Positions 36,129 through 44,717 of a stretch of 64,000 nucleotides of DNA are shown piece by piece. Under the pieces are notes generated by a model. The model was given only the letters and a program-made list of their open reading frames with translations, had not been told where the DNA came from and did not search any database. The stretch is from Ornithinimicrobium cavernae. Lineage in GTDB: Bacteria; Actinomycetota; Actinomycetes; Actinomycetales; Dermatophilaceae. Both the position numbers and the translations under genes were made by a program. The stretch is from positions 310,001 through 374,000 of the forward strand of contig NZ_QDDJ01000001.1 of assembly GCF_003121625.1 (NCBI RefSeq), written 5' to 3'. The stretch's first letter is position 1, and each line of letters opens with the position of its first letter.

Positions 36129-37307
36129 TCACCCGACCATCCGGAAGACCGGCTCGAACGTGGGGTCGGTGAGGGCCGGACGGTCCGCCCGGAACGCCTC
36201 GATGGGGTAGTCGGAGGCGCCGTGGAGGGTGAGCTGGGCCAGGATCTTGCCCAGGAGGCTGCCGAACTTGGCGCCGTGACCGGCGCCCATGCCGACGACC
36301 ACGTGAGGCTGGCCGGGGACGTGGTCCAGGATGAAGTCGCGGTCGGCCGGCATGTCGTAGACGCAGGTCCGGCTGTAGCGCTCGGGCCCCACACCACCAG
36401 GGATGCGGGCCGCGAGGAACGAACGGAGCAGCTCGGTCTCGGCGGGGTCGGGCTCGAAGGAGCGCGTCTCCTGGGTGACGAAGCGCGCGGTCATGTCCCG
36501 GCCCAGCTTGACGGCGGCCTCGCCGTAGACCGGGAAACCGTAGAAGAGCGGGTCGCCGTGCCAGATCCACATCGGGAAACGGTCCGGGGCGAAGTCCCTG
36601 AGGTTGGGGGTGGAGAAGTAGCTGACCTGCTCCTGGCTCAGCGTGATCTTCCAGTCCAGGCCGATCCCGGGCATCAGCTCAGTCAGCCAGGACGCCGCGC
36701 ACACGACGACCTTCCCGGCGCTGATGGTCTCGCCGTCGGTGTGGATCAGGACGCCGTCCGCGGTCGGCTCGATCCGGGTGACCTTCGTCCTCGGCCTGAT
36801 CGTGACGCCCGCCTGGGCGGCCAGGGCGAGGTGCGCCGCGTTGGCCTTGCGGATGTCGAGGATGCCACCGTCCTCCTGGAACATGCCGATGACGTTGTCC
36901 TCGATCTGCCACTGCGGCCAGCGCGCCCGGATCTCGGCGGCGTCCAGGTCCTCCCACTGCACCCCGATGTGCTGCAGCGACCGCTTGTAGTTGTTGAGCT
37001 CCTCGAGCTGCGGCGAGTCCTCCTCCACGAGGTCCAGGCCACCGGTCCTGAGCACCAGCTGGACGCCGGTGCGCTCCTCCACCTGGTCCCACGCCTCGAA
37101 CATCGCGTGGGTGAGCTCGGAGTAGGTGGGTGAGTGGTAGGAGTGCCGGATGATCCGGGAGTGGTCCTCCGAGGCACCCATCGTGTGCCCCAGCTCGAAC
37201 TGCTCGAGGACGAGGACGCTCTCGGCGCCGAGCTCGGAGAGCCAGTACGCGGCGCCGGTGCCGAGGGCACCCGCGCCGATGACGACGTGGCTGTAGGTCT
37301 GAGACAT
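36129..37307 (-). CDS. Monomeric sarcosine oxidase-like flavoenzyme
   Basis: 392 residues. FAD motif HVVIGAGALGTGAAYWLSEL at residue 7, HTMGASEDHSRIIRHSYHSP near 40 (the MSOX/SolA region that contacts flavin), and the covalent-FAD Cys in SRTCVYDMPADRDFILD near 315, followed by MGAGHGAKFGSLLGKILAQL. It oxidises a secondary or N-methyl amine such as sarcosine, N-methyltryptophan, pipecolate or saccharopine, giving H2O2. It is the first gene of the leftward oxidase-ABC importer operon. AGGAGC lies right before the ATG. Confidence 0.88.
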   Translation of the reverse strand: MSQTYSHVVIGAGALGTGAAYWLSELGAESVLVLEQFELGHTMGASEDHSRIIRHSYHSPTYSELTHAMFEAWDQVEERTGVQLVLRTGGLDLVEEDSPQLEELNNYKRSLQHIGVQWEDLDAAEIRARWPQWQIEDNVIGMFQEDGGILDIRKANAAHLALAAQAGVTIRPRTKVTRIEPTADGVLIHTDGETISAGKVVVCAASWLTELMPGIGLDWKITLSQEQVSYFSTPNLRDFAPDRFPMWIWHGDPLFYGFPVYGEAAVKLGRDMTARFVTQETRSFEPDPAETELLRSFLAARIPGGVGPERYSRTCVYDMPADRDFILDHVPGQPHVVVGMGAGHGAKFGSLLGKILAQLTLHGASDYPIEAFRADRPALTDPTFEPVFRMVG

Positions 37308-37379
37308 GCTCCTGGCCTCCTGCTCGGTATCCCGTCGGTGAGTGTGTCCAAGCATGGGGACCCGTCGGCCAGGTTGTAA

Positions 37380-37424
37380 GCGACGATGATCGAAACCTCG
37401 TCGCCGGGCCTTTGGACGATCGTC
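37380..37424. promoter_or_regulatory. Inverted repeats upstream of the MSOX-like operon
   Basis: GCGACGA (37380-37386) pairs with TCGTCGC (37398-37404), and a perfect 10-bp palindrome GACGATCGTC lies at 37415-37424. The motif CGAAAC follows in both. These sit between the PucR-type gene and the oxidase/importer operon and are candidate PucR binding sites. Confidence 0.4.
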
Positions 37425-37430
37425 GAAACG

Positions 37431-38658
37431 TCAGGTGCGGTCGGCGCCGAGACCCGCGACCGCCTGACCGGGCCGCCACCCGCTCAGCCGGGCCAGCTTG
37501 ATCGCCGCGTGCACGGTGAGGCGGACCTGCCCGTCGCGCAGGTCCAGTCCGCTCACCTCGGTGAAGCGCTTCAGCCGGTAGTACAGGCTCGTGCGGTGCA
37601 CGTTGAGGGCCCGGACGCTGGCCTGGACGTCGCCGGCGTAGTCCAGGTAGACCTCCACCGTCTCCAGGATGTCGACCGCCGCCGGACTCGACATGATCTC
37701 CACCAGCTCGTCCGGGAGCAGCTCCTCCACGGCGGCGAGGGTGTCGATGTGGACCAGCAGCCGGTAGGCCCCGAGGTCGGCCCACTGGGCGTGCGCCCCG
37801 AACTCTCCCGTCCGCCGGACCACCCGGAGCGCGGCGAGCGCCTGCTGCCGGCTGGCGTGTGCCTGGCCCAGGTCCGGCACGACGTCTCCCGCCGCCGACA
37901 GGGCCGCGTGGTCCCGACCGAGCGTCTGCAGCTCCTTGCGGCCCGACCGGCTCAGCGTCTCGATCGCCCGCACCCCGGTCCCGGCCACCGGCACGACCAA
38001 CGTGCCGATCCCCTCCGCGACGAGCGCGAGGCACCGGACGTGGGACTGCGTGGCTGCCGCCCGCCGCAGGGCGCGGTAGGCGTCCCGCTCGGTCTCCTCC
38101 GCCCCGGTCGGCAGCGTGAACACCACGCACTGGACGGGGCCGTCGACACCGGTCAGGGAGGCCAGCGACCGTGCCGCGGTCTCCCGGATGCCGGGCTCGG
38201 GCAGGAACAGGTCCTCGGTGAGGGACTGCTCCCACACCAGGCGGGTGTCCTGCGGCATGCCGCCTCGCGCCATGATCCGCGAGGCCGGCCCGACCGACCT
38301 CCGCGACGTCCTCGAGCTGCTCGGCGGTCAGGCTCTCGTGCTCGTCGATGAGCCAGAGGTAGCCGAGCGTGCGGCCGCCGTCCCGCAGCGGCGCGCAGAC
38401 CCGCGACATCGTGCCGCGCTCCGGGTTCGCCGGCAGCCGGAAGACGTCCTCGTCGCGGTCCTTGAGCTGCTCCAGCACCCACGCCACGACGTCGGAGTCC
38501 GCGCGCAGGTGCAGGATCGACTGCATCCGGGTCTCGTCGACGGCACCGTGGTGCGGAGTGTGCACCAGGAGCCGCATCGTCGGGTCGTCGATGGCCACGG
38601 CCCGCTTGACCCGGACGGCCAGCGCCTGCGCGAGTTCGTCCAGTTCGGCCAGCACCAC
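37431..38658 (-). pseudogene. PucR family regulator with a single-base frameshift
   Basis: About 409 residues if read through. The first frame (GTG 38658, VVLAELDELAQALAVRVKRA to LTAEQLEDVAEVGRAG) gives a GAF-like N-terminus; the second begins near MARGGMPQDTRLVWEQ and ends with the PucR C-terminal helix-turn-helix (LDYAGDVQASVRALNVHRTS, LYYRLKRFTEVSGLDL). Removing one base near 38275-38285 joins them. This is the regulator expected for an amine/purine-type catabolic locus. It is a recent pseudogene or a sequencing artefact. It lies between the two flavin oxidase genes. Confidence 0.75.
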
Positions 38659-38718
38659 GTGATTCTGACACCTGCTTCGTCGCGTGTCGCAAGCCGCGTG
38701 CCGTGACTCTCGACAGGC

Positions 38719-38746
38719 GTCGGTAGGAGCGCCGTGAACTGCCGAC
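38719..38746. promoter_or_regulatory. Inverted repeat upstream of second oxidase gene
   Basis: GTCGGTAG (38719-38726) and CTGCCGAC (38739-38746) form an imperfect dyad with 12-nt spacer; TAGCGT (38748-38753) just after it could be the -10 of the rightward oxidase gene. A PucR operator is possible. Confidence 0.35.
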
Positions 38747-38782
38747 CTAGCGTGAGATCCACGCTTCCAGGAGGTCAGTCCC

Positions 38783-40081
38783 ATGTCTCGTCCCACCGCG
38801 GACACCGTCGTCATCGGCGCCGGCGTCGTCGGCTGCTCCATCGCCTACGAGCTGGCCCGTTCCGGACACCGGGTGGTGGTCGTCGACCGCGCCGCGGGGC
38901 CGGGTCTGGGCTCGACCAGCGCGTCGTCCGCCGTCATCCGCTACAACTACTCGACGTGGACGGGTGTCGTCGCCGCCTGGGAGTCCAAGCACCGCTGGGA
39001 GTCGTGGGAGGAGCACCTGGGCGGCACCGACGACGGCTCCCTGGCGCGGTTCCGCCGCACGGGGGGCCTGTGCCTCGACTCGCCGAACCAGCGGGCCAGC
39101 ACCGTGCTCGGGCTGTTCGACCAGGTCGGCGTGCCCTACGAGGTGTGGACCGCCGCGGACCTCGCGCTGCGGCTGCCCGCGCTCGACCGGGGCAAGCACT
39201 ACCCACCCAAGCCCGTCGACGACGACGCCTTCTGGGTCGAGCCGAGCGAGGAGCTCGGGGGCTACTGGACCCCCGACTCCGGCTACGTCGACGACCCCTC
39301 GTTCGCGACCCACAACCTGATGGTGGCGGCACGGCGGCACGGCGCCGAGTTCCGCTTCGGTGCAACGGTCACCCAGGTCCGCCGCGCGGGGGACCGCGTC
39401 GAGGGCATCACCCTGGCGGACGGCTCGGCCGTGGACGCTCCTGTCGTCGTGAACGCCTCCGGTCCCCACTCCGGCCGGATCAACGAGCTCGCCGGGGCGC
39501 TCGACGACTTCCGCATCACCACCCGCCCGCTGCGGCAGGAGGTGCACGAGATCCCGGGCCTACCGGCGGGCAATGCACCGCTGCCGATGATCGCCGACCT
39601 CGACCTCGGCACCTACCTGCGCGCGACCCCGACGGGCAACATCCTGGTCGGCGGCACGGAGCCGGAGTGCGACCCGCTGCACTGGCTGGAGGACCCGGAC
39701 GACGTGGGCCTCAACCCCACGCAGGAGGTCTACCAGGCGCAGACCTACCGCGTCGCCCGGCGCATCCCGCAGGCCACCGTGCCGAACACCCCCCGCGGCG
39801 TCGTCGGCGTCTACGACGTCAGCAGCGACTGGGTGCCGGTCTACGACCGGACGAGCGTCCGGGGCTTCTACGTCGCCATCGGCACCAGCGGCAACCAGTT
39901 CAAGAACGCCCCCGTCGTCGGCGAGTTCATGCGGGCCATCATCGAGGCCTGCGAGAACGGTCACGACCACGACGCCGACCCCGTCACGGTGCCTCTCGCG
40001 CAGACCGGGCACGTCGCGGACCTCGGCCACTACAGCCGGCTGCGGGAGCTCACTGCCACCTCCGGCAGCGTGATGGGCTGA
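38783..40081 (+). CDS. FAD-dependent oxidoreductase (DAO/sarcosine oxidase beta-like)
   Basis: 432 residues. FAD motif TVVIGAGVVGCSIAYELARS at residue 8, STSASSAVIRYNYSTWTG near 45 and C-terminal GFYVAIGTSGNQFKNAPVVG near 370. DAO superfamily with a sarcosine oxidase beta/dimethylglycine dehydrogenase-like layout; no covalent-flavin Cys as in MSOX. Transcribed divergently from the PucR gene, with AGGAGG 8 nt before the ATG. Probably acts in the same pathway as the MSOX-like enzyme on a methylated amine or imino acid. Confidence 0.85.
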   Translation: MSRPTADTVVIGAGVVGCSIAYELARSGHRVVVVDRAAGPGLGSTSASSAVIRYNYSTWTGVVAAWESKHRWESWEEHLGGTDDGSLARFRRTGGLCLDSPNQRASTVLGLFDQVGVPYEVWTAADLALRLPALDRGKHYPPKPVDDDAFWVEPSEELGGYWTPDSGYVDDPSFATHNLMVAARRHGAEFRFGATVTQVRRAGDRVEGITLADGSAVDAPVVVNASGPHSGRINELAGALDDFRITTRPLRQEVHEIPGLPAGNAPLPMIADLDLGTYLRATPTGNILVGGTEPECDPLHWLEDPDDVGLNPTQEVYQAQTYRVARRIPQATVPNTPRGVVGVYDVSSDWVPVYDRTSVRGFYVAIGTSGNQFKNAPVVGEFMRAIIEACENGHDHDADPVTVPLAQTGHVADLGHYSRLRELTATSGSVMG

Positions 40082-40169
40082 CCGCACGGCCCGGACAGAT
40101 CCGCACGCCTTAGTCTGGCGACTGCAGTTTCCTGGCAGGCGCGCCCGGGAGCCGGGCCGAGGAGGACTC

Positions 40170-41096
40170 ATGCGGATCGTGGTGGCACTGGGCGGGAACG
40201 CCCTGCTGCAGCGCGGGCAGGTGCCCGACGCGGAGTCCCAGGTGGAGAACATCCGCCTCGCCGCGCGGCAGCTCGCGCCGCTCACGGACGACCACGAGGT
40301 CGTGATCACCCACGGGAACGGCCCACAGGTCGGTGTCCTCGCGATGGAGTCGGCCGCCGACCCCCGGCTGACGAAGTCCTACCCGTTCGACGCGCTCGGG
40401 GCGATGACGCAGGGGCTGATCGGCTACTGGATCCTGCAGGCGATGGGCAACGAGCGCCCCTACCGCCAGCTCGCCTCCATCATCAATCAGACCCTGGTGG
40501 ACGCCGACGACCCCGCCTTCCAGGACCCGACCAAGTTCGTCGGGGAGCTCTATGCGAGCGAGCAGCAGGCCCGTGAGCTGGCCGAACGCCACGGCTGGCA
40601 GGTGCGGGCCGATGGTGACGGCTGGCGCCGGGTGGTCGCCTCGCCGCGACCCAGGGAGATTATCGAGACCAAGCTGATCGACCACCTGCTCGGCGAGTCG
40701 ATCATCGTCGTGTGCGCCGGGGGCGGTGGCGTGCCGGTGGTGCGCACCGCGACCGGTGACCTCACCGGCGTCGAGGCGGTCATCGACAAGGACCGGTCCG
40801 CCGCCCTGCTCGCCCGGCGGCTGCGCGCCGACCGCCTGCTGGTGCTGACCGACGTCGGGCACGTCATGGAGGACTTCGGCACGGGCCACGCCCGTCCCAT
40901 CCGGCGCACGACGCCCGCCCGGCTGCGCACCCTCACCCTGCCCGCGGGCTCGATGGGGCCGAAGGTGGAGGCGGTCTGCCAGTTCGTGGAGGCCGGCGGG
41001 CCGGGTGTGGCTGCTGCCATCGGCAACCTCGGCGAGGCCGAGGCGCTGCTGTACGGCGAGCGCGGCACCTACGTCACGGCCGACCCGACCACCTGA
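40170..41096 (+). CDS. arcC: Carbamate kinase
   Basis: 308 residues, amino-acid kinase fold. VALGGNALLQRGQ at residue 5, VITHGNGPQVGVLAMES near 46, VCAGGGGVPVV near 185 and VIDKDRSAALLARRL near 208. Transfers phosphate from carbamoyl phosphate to ADP. In this place, 88 bp after the DAO gene, it may conserve energy from a pathway that releases carbamoyl phosphate, such as ureido compound or citrulline breakdown; no carbamoyltransferase is in the window. GAGGAG lies 6 nt before the ATG. Confidence 0.94.
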   Translation: MRIVVALGGNALLQRGQVPDAESQVENIRLAARQLAPLTDDHEVVITHGNGPQVGVLAMESAADPRLTKSYPFDALGAMTQGLIGYWILQAMGNERPYRQLASIINQTLVDADDPAFQDPTKFVGELYASEQQARELAERHGWQVRADGDGWRRVVASPRPREIIETKLIDHLLGESIIVVCAGGGGVPVVRTATGDLTGVEAVIDKDRSAALLARRLRADRLLVLTDVGHVMEDFGTGHARPIRRTTPARLRTLTLPAGSMGPKVEAVCQFVEAGGPGVAAAIGNLGEAEALLYGERGTYVTADPTT

Positions 41097-41193
41097 CCCG
41101 GCAGACGCAGGTCCGCCGCGTCCCGACCGCCTACCGGTCCCGACCCGGCCGGGCACCTGACCGCCGCAGGTGACCTGGCGGCATACTGACCCC
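41082..41193 (+). promoter_or_regulatory. Leaderless promoter of yciI-type gene
   Basis: CATACT (41182-41187), then 6 nt and the ATG at 41194. The remainder of the gap shows no other motif. Confidence 0.4.
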
Positions 41194-41475
41194 ATGAGCC
41201 TGTATGCCGTGCGCTACCGCTACTCCGACGACACCGCGGGGCGTGACGAGCACCGCCCGGCGCACCGGGACTTCCTCGGTGGCCTGGCCGAGGAGGGCGT
41301 GGTCGTCGCCTCCGGGCCGCTGACCGACGGGCCCGCCGAGGCGCTCCTGCTCCTCGAGGGTGAGTCGGCCGACCAGGTGCGCGAGCTGCTCCGCGAGGAC
41401 CCGTTCGCCCAGCAGGGGATCATCGAGTCGGTCGAGGTCCGGGAGTGGGACGTCGTGATCGGCAGCGTCGGCTGA
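41194..41475 (+). CDS. YciI-like domain protein
   Basis: 93 residues. YCII-related ferredoxin-like fold: MSLYAVRYRYSD, the conserved HRPAHRDFLGGLAEEGVVV (His-Asp pair) and EALLLLEGESADQVRELL, then DPFAQQGIIESVEVREW. Homologues include muconolactone isomerase-like enzymes and many of unknown function. A stand-alone leaderless gene, convergent with the VOC gene; the two stops are 1 bp apart. Confidence 0.88.
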   Translation: MSLYAVRYRYSDDTAGRDEHRPAHRDFLGGLAEEGVVVASGPLTDGPAEALLLLEGESADQVRELLREDPFAQQGIIESVEVREWDVVIGSVG

Positions 41476-41476
41476 A

Positions 41477-42214
41477 CTAACCGGTGTGCTCGGCGGACCG
41501 GTAGCCGTAGAGGTCCTGCTGCTTCTCGTTGATCCACAGCGTCGAGCCCGGCCGGTCCGGGTCCGCCAGCTGCAGGGTGCGGCTGTAGGTCTCGTCGATC
41601 AGGACCGCCTCCACCCCTGCTCCCGCCAGCACGGGGACCAGCGTCTCGATGTCGCCGTCGAACTCGAGGGCTAGGTCCACGGCCGGGTCGTCGTCGTGGG
41701 CGTGGACCGCGACGAGTCCTCCACCAGGACAGGCGAAGTCGGTCCACACGCCGCTGTCGGCCGTGACCCGCTGTCGCGCACCGAGCCCGGCCACGACCTG
41801 CCGTGCGCCGTCGACGTCGTCGGGGCGGGTGTACCAGATGGGCAGGATCGCGAGGGCCCGCTCGGCCGGCGCCGGCTCCTCCACCACCTGCGGCGCAGGG
41901 TCCACGGTGAAGGTGGTGCCGTCCGGAGCGGTCACGGTGGCGGCGAGCCCGTGGTCGGTCGGGCCCACGGTGAGCGGCACGCCCGCCTCCCGGGCACGGG
42001 CGGCCCAGGCCTCGAGGTCCGGGACCTCCCAGGCCAGGATGGTCCGGCCGGAGGGCTGGGTGTCGCTGGCCGCGTGGAGCGCCACGCGCCCCGAGCCGAC
42101 GGCATAGACCTCCCAGCCGGGGGCGGTGGTGACCCGGGTCGCGCCCAGCGCCTCGAGATAACGACGGTGGGCGGCCAGGTCTGCGGTGAACCGGATCGGT
42201 CGCGCGGTGATCAT
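41477..42214 (-). CDS. VOC family protein, two glyoxalase-like domains
   Basis: 245 residues, two betaalphabetabetabeta modules joined near residue 110 (EEPAPAERALAILPIWYTR). First: FTADLAAHRRYLEALGATRV, GRTILAWEVPDLEAWAARAR. Second: DVDGARQVVAGLGARQRV, ALEFDGDIETLVPVLAGAGV. Metal-ligand His/Glu positions are not fully conserved, so it may bind antibiotics or small molecules rather than catalyse. Translation coupled to the small RHH gene upstream (ATGA overlap), so it is controlled by that repressor. Confidence 0.8.
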   Translation of the reverse strand: MITARPIRFTADLAAHRRYLEALGATRVTTAPGWEVYAVGSGRVALHAASDTQPSGRTILAWEVPDLEAWAARAREAGVPLTVGPTDHGLAATVTAPDGTTFTVDPAPQVVEEPAPAERALAILPIWYTRPDDVDGARQVVAGLGARQRVTADSGVWTDFACPGGGLVAVHAHDDDPAVDLALEFDGDIETLVPVLAGAGVEAVLIDETYSRTLQLADPDRPGSTLWINEKQQDLYGYRSAEHTG

Positions 42215-42357
42215 GCCTGCTCCTCCTCCAGGTAGGCCCGCACGATCCTCTCGACCAGCGCGGACATGCTGACGCCCTCGTCGACCCCGCGGTGCTTGAG
42301 CTCCCGGATGAGGTCCTTGGGCAGGTAGACGTTGAACTGCGCCTTGTCAGTGGGCAT
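42211..42357 (-). CDS. Small ribbon-helix-helix (CopG/Arc-like) protein
   Basis: 48 residues, too short for most gene callers: MPTDKAQFNVYLPKDLIREL, then KHRGVDEGVSMSALVERIV and RAYLEEEQA. The beta-strand FNVYLP, turn and two amphipathic helices are a complete RHH DNA-binding fold. It is translated just before the VOC gene with ATGA overlap, so it is a transcription factor or antitoxin-like partner for it. The two palindromes over its start codon are the obvious operator. No toxin gene follows. Confidence 0.8.
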   Translation of the reverse strand: MPTDKAQFNVYLPKDLIRELKHRGVDEGVSMSALVERIVRAYLEEEQA

Positions 42358-42361
42358 GGCT

Positions 42362-42393
42362 AGAATGCTAGCATTCTTCTAGATTGCTAGCAA
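42362..42393. promoter_or_regulatory. RHH operator: two palindromes
   Basis: A perfect 16-bp palindrome AGAATGCTAGCATTCT (42362-42377) and a second 10-bp one TTGCTAGCAA (42384-42393), centres 19 bp apart and both on GCTAGC. The first begins 5 bp ahead of the RHH start codon and contains TAGCAT, the probable leaderless -10, so binding would block the promoter. AT-rich in a GC-rich setting. Confidence 0.65.
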
Positions 42394-42411
42394 GGTATGC
42401 CGAGGTGCCGG

Positions 42412-43506
42412 TCAGGCGCGGTCGAGCCCCTGAGCGAGGTCTCGCCAGAGGTCCTCGACGTCCTCGATGCCGACGGACAGCCGCAGCAGGCTCTCCGGCA
42501 CGGTCTCGGCCTCGAGGGGCTGGGCCCGGCGCCGCTCCAGCTGTGACTCGACGCCCCCCAGGCTGGTCGAGTGGGTCCACAGGCGCACCGCCTCGCAGAC
42601 CCGGTCGGCCCCGTCCGCGCCGCCGCGCACCTCGACTGCGATCATCGCCCCGAAGCCGGGGTAGCGCACGCGGGTCACCCCGGGGTGGTCGGCCAGCCGG
42701 CGGACCAGCTCGGCCGCGTTCGCCGAGGCCCGCTCGAGGCGCACGGACAGCGTGCGGATGCCGCGCAGCACGATCCAGACCTCCATGGGCCCGGGGATCG
42801 CGCCGTGCAGGGTCCGCCTCGTCAGGATCCGCTGGCGCAGCTCGCGACCACGGTCGGTCGGCGGCGTGACCACCGCGCCCATCAGCACGTCGGAGTGGCC
42901 GGAGAGGTACTTGGTCGCCGAGTGCACGACCAGGTCCGCGCCGTCGGCGAGCGGCGTCTGCAGCAGCGGCGTGGCGAACGTGTTGTCGACGGCCGTGAGG
43001 ATGCCACGGGCCCGCGCCTCCCGGACGAGCACCGGGATGTCGGCGACCTCCATCATCGGGTTGGTCGGCGACTCGATGTAGAGCAGGTCGCGCCCGGCCT
43101 GCAGGCTGTCGAGGGCCTCGACGACGGCCGCCGTGTCGGAGATGTCGAGTGCCACGACCTCGAGCCGCCCCTCGGCGGTGTACTCGCGCAACAGGCCGGT
43201 CGTGCCGTTGTAGGCGTGACCGGGAGCCACCACGCGGCCGCCCGGGGGCACCAGCGTCAGGACGGCGTCGATGGCCGCGAGTCCGGAGGCGAGGACCAGG
43301 GCCTCGCCCCCCTCCAGGCCACCGATCACGTCCTCCAGCGCCGTCCAGGTGGGGTTGCCGACGCGGGCATAGTTCACGGAACCGCCCGCGAGATAGGTCG
43401 AGGTGAAGGTGACCGACTCGCTCACCGGCGCGCCGGGCTCCCGCGGCGGACGACCCAGCGCGACTGCGCGGGTGGCGGGTGACAGGGCCTCGTGATCCAG
43501 ATCCAC
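42412..43506 (-). CDS. Cystathionine gamma-lyase/synthase family PLP enzyme
   Basis: 364 residues, Cys/Met metabolism PLP-dependent family. VNYARVGNPTWTALEDVIGG near 45, LVLASGLAAIDAVLTL near 70, IESPTNPMMEVADIP near 145 and the PLP-Lys in VVHSATKYLSGHSDVLMG near 200. It may make or break cystathionine or methionine; the exact reaction cannot be told. GTG start at 43506 chosen because TACCCT lies 6 nt ahead; the frame extends 10 codons further. It lies just downstream of the AAA ATPase gene, which ends 27 bp before it. Confidence 0.87.
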   Translation of the reverse strand: MDLDHEALSPATRAVALGRPPREPGAPVSESVTFTSTYLAGGSVNYARVGNPTWTALEDVIGGLEGGEALVLASGLAAIDAVLTLVPPGGRVVAPGHAYNGTTGLLREYTAEGRLEVVALDISDTAAVVEALDSLQAGRDLLYIESPTNPMMEVADIPVLVREARARGILTAVDNTFATPLLQTPLADGADLVVHSATKYLSGHSDVLMGAVVTPPTDRGRELRQRILTRRTLHGAIPGPMEVWIVLRGIRTLSVRLERASANAAELVRRLADHPGVTRVRYPGFGAMIAVEVRGGADGADRVCEAVRLWTHSTSLGGVESQLERRRAQPLEAETVPESLLRLSVGIEDVEDLWRDLAQGLDRA

Positions 43507-43512
43507 CCTCGC

Positions 43513-43518
43513 AGGGTA
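43513..43518 (-). promoter_or_regulatory. Leaderless -10 of the PLP enzyme gene
   Basis: TACCCT on the minus strand, 6 nt ahead of the GTG at 43506, within the short gap after the AAA ATPase gene. Confidence 0.4.
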
Positions 43519-43532
43519 GGGCACCCCTGCCC

Positions 43533-44693
43533 TCACCCGGTCGCCGCCTGCCGGCGCAGGTGGTCACGCAGGTAGGGCAGCGAGTAGTCCACGCGCCCGT
43601 GGCCAGCCGGCGCGATCAGCTCACGCTCGATCAGCCGCGTCCGGAACACGTTGGCGTGCTGGGCCGTCAGGCCGAGGCGCGCCGCCACCTCGCCCGTCGA
43701 TGACGCACCGTCGTCCTGCGCCATGGCCATGAGGTAGGCACGCTGCGCCTGTGGCAGGTCGAGCAGGGCGGGCCCGTGCACGAGCCGGCCCATCCGCTCG
43801 GACACGACCCCGCGGGTGGCCCGCACGTGGTCGGCGGTGATCGGCCCACCCGCCGCGTCGCGCCAGGCGCGGTAGCCGGCCAGCTGCAGCAGGTAGGGAT
43901 AGCCGTGGACGACGTCGGCCAGGACGTCCAGGGCGTCCTCGGCGATGACCCCGCCGGCGCCCTCGACCGTGCGCCGGGCGGCATCGGTCACCTCTTCTGT
44001 GCGCAGCGGTCCGAGCTGCACCCGCTCGGCGCGCCGGAGGAAGGTCGTGCCACGGTGCTGCAGAAGCTGGCCGACGCCCACCGGCAGCCCGGCCGCGGCG
44101 AGCGCCACGTCTCGCTCGTCGCGGACCAGGTGCTGATAGAGCGAGGCGAAGGCCGAGACCGCCTCCCGGTCCACGGCCTGGAGCTCGTCGAGGGTGAACA
44201 GGAGGCCGGTGCCGTGCCCGGCCAGGACATCCAGCAGCCGGGCGAGCAGGGTCGCCGCCGTCTCACGCACCTCGTAGCGCTCCCTGGCGGTCGTGGACAG
44301 GGAACCGACCCCCGCGATGCCCGCGCCGGTCACCCGACGACGGACGGCCCGCTCGCTGTCGTGCTCGGCGAGCAGGGCCGGCAGCGTGGTGGACGCCAGC
44401 TCCTCCACCAGGTCTCCGGACTCGGGGAGCCGGACGACGAGCCAGCCCCGGACACGCGCTGCCTCCTCCAGCTCGTTCAGGATGACGGTCTTGCCCATCC
44501 CGCGGGCGCCGCTGACCAGGACCGACCGCAGCGGCGAGCCCGGTCCCTCATCGAGCGCCGTGTCGAACTCCTCGAGCAGCTCGTCGCGGCCCGCCAGCAC
44601 GCGGGGCGAGACGCCGAAGCCGGGACGGAACGGGTTGGCTCCCGGCTGACCTGCTCCGGCACCCGTGGCAGCGGACGGAGCATCCTGCGCCAT
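43533..44693 (-). CDS. Orc1/Cdc6-like AAA ATPase with C-terminal winged helix
   Basis: 386 residues. Walker A VLVSGARGMGKTVILNELEE near residue 65, Walker B LLFTLDELQAVDREAV near 160, sensor-like LAAAGLPVGVGQLLQHRGTT near 195 and a C-terminal winged helix (GEVAARLGLTAQHANVFRTR). It is a typical actinobacterial stand-alone 'ATP-binding protein' of the STAND/AAA_16 type, with unknown partner. The GGAGAGG site sets the ATG at 44693; the longer frame covers the TTATAC promoter. The four GTTATAC repeats immediately upstream suggest dedicated regulation. Confidence 0.82.
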   Translation of the reverse strand: MAQDAPSAATGAGAGQPGANPFRPGFGVSPRVLAGRDELLEEFDTALDEGPGSPLRSVLVSGARGMGKTVILNELEEAARVRGWLVVRLPESGDLVEELASTTLPALLAEHDSERAVRRRVTGAGIAGVGSLSTTARERYEVRETAATLLARLLDVLAGHGTGLLFTLDELQAVDREAVSAFASLYQHLVRDERDVALAAAGLPVGVGQLLQHRGTTFLRRAERVQLGPLRTEEVTDAARRTVEGAGGVIAEDALDVLADVVHGYPYLLQLAGYRAWRDAAGGPITADHVRATRGVVSERMGRLVHGPALLDLPQAQRAYLMAMAQDDGASSTGEVAARLGLTAQHANVFRTRLIERELIAPAGHGRVDYSLPYLRDHLRRQAATG

Positions 44694-44717
44694 GTCCCAC
44701 CTCTCCACCGAACCGCT

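Noticed and set aside
36679-38841. 720-residue protein covering PucR N-terminus and much downstream sequence
   Set aside because: After the frameshift point the frame is antisense-like composition within the real PucR and oxidase genes; only the first 130 residues match a family.
40170-41096. Arginine deiminase operon
   Set aside because: Only carbamate kinase is present; arcA and ornithine carbamoyltransferase are absent from the window.
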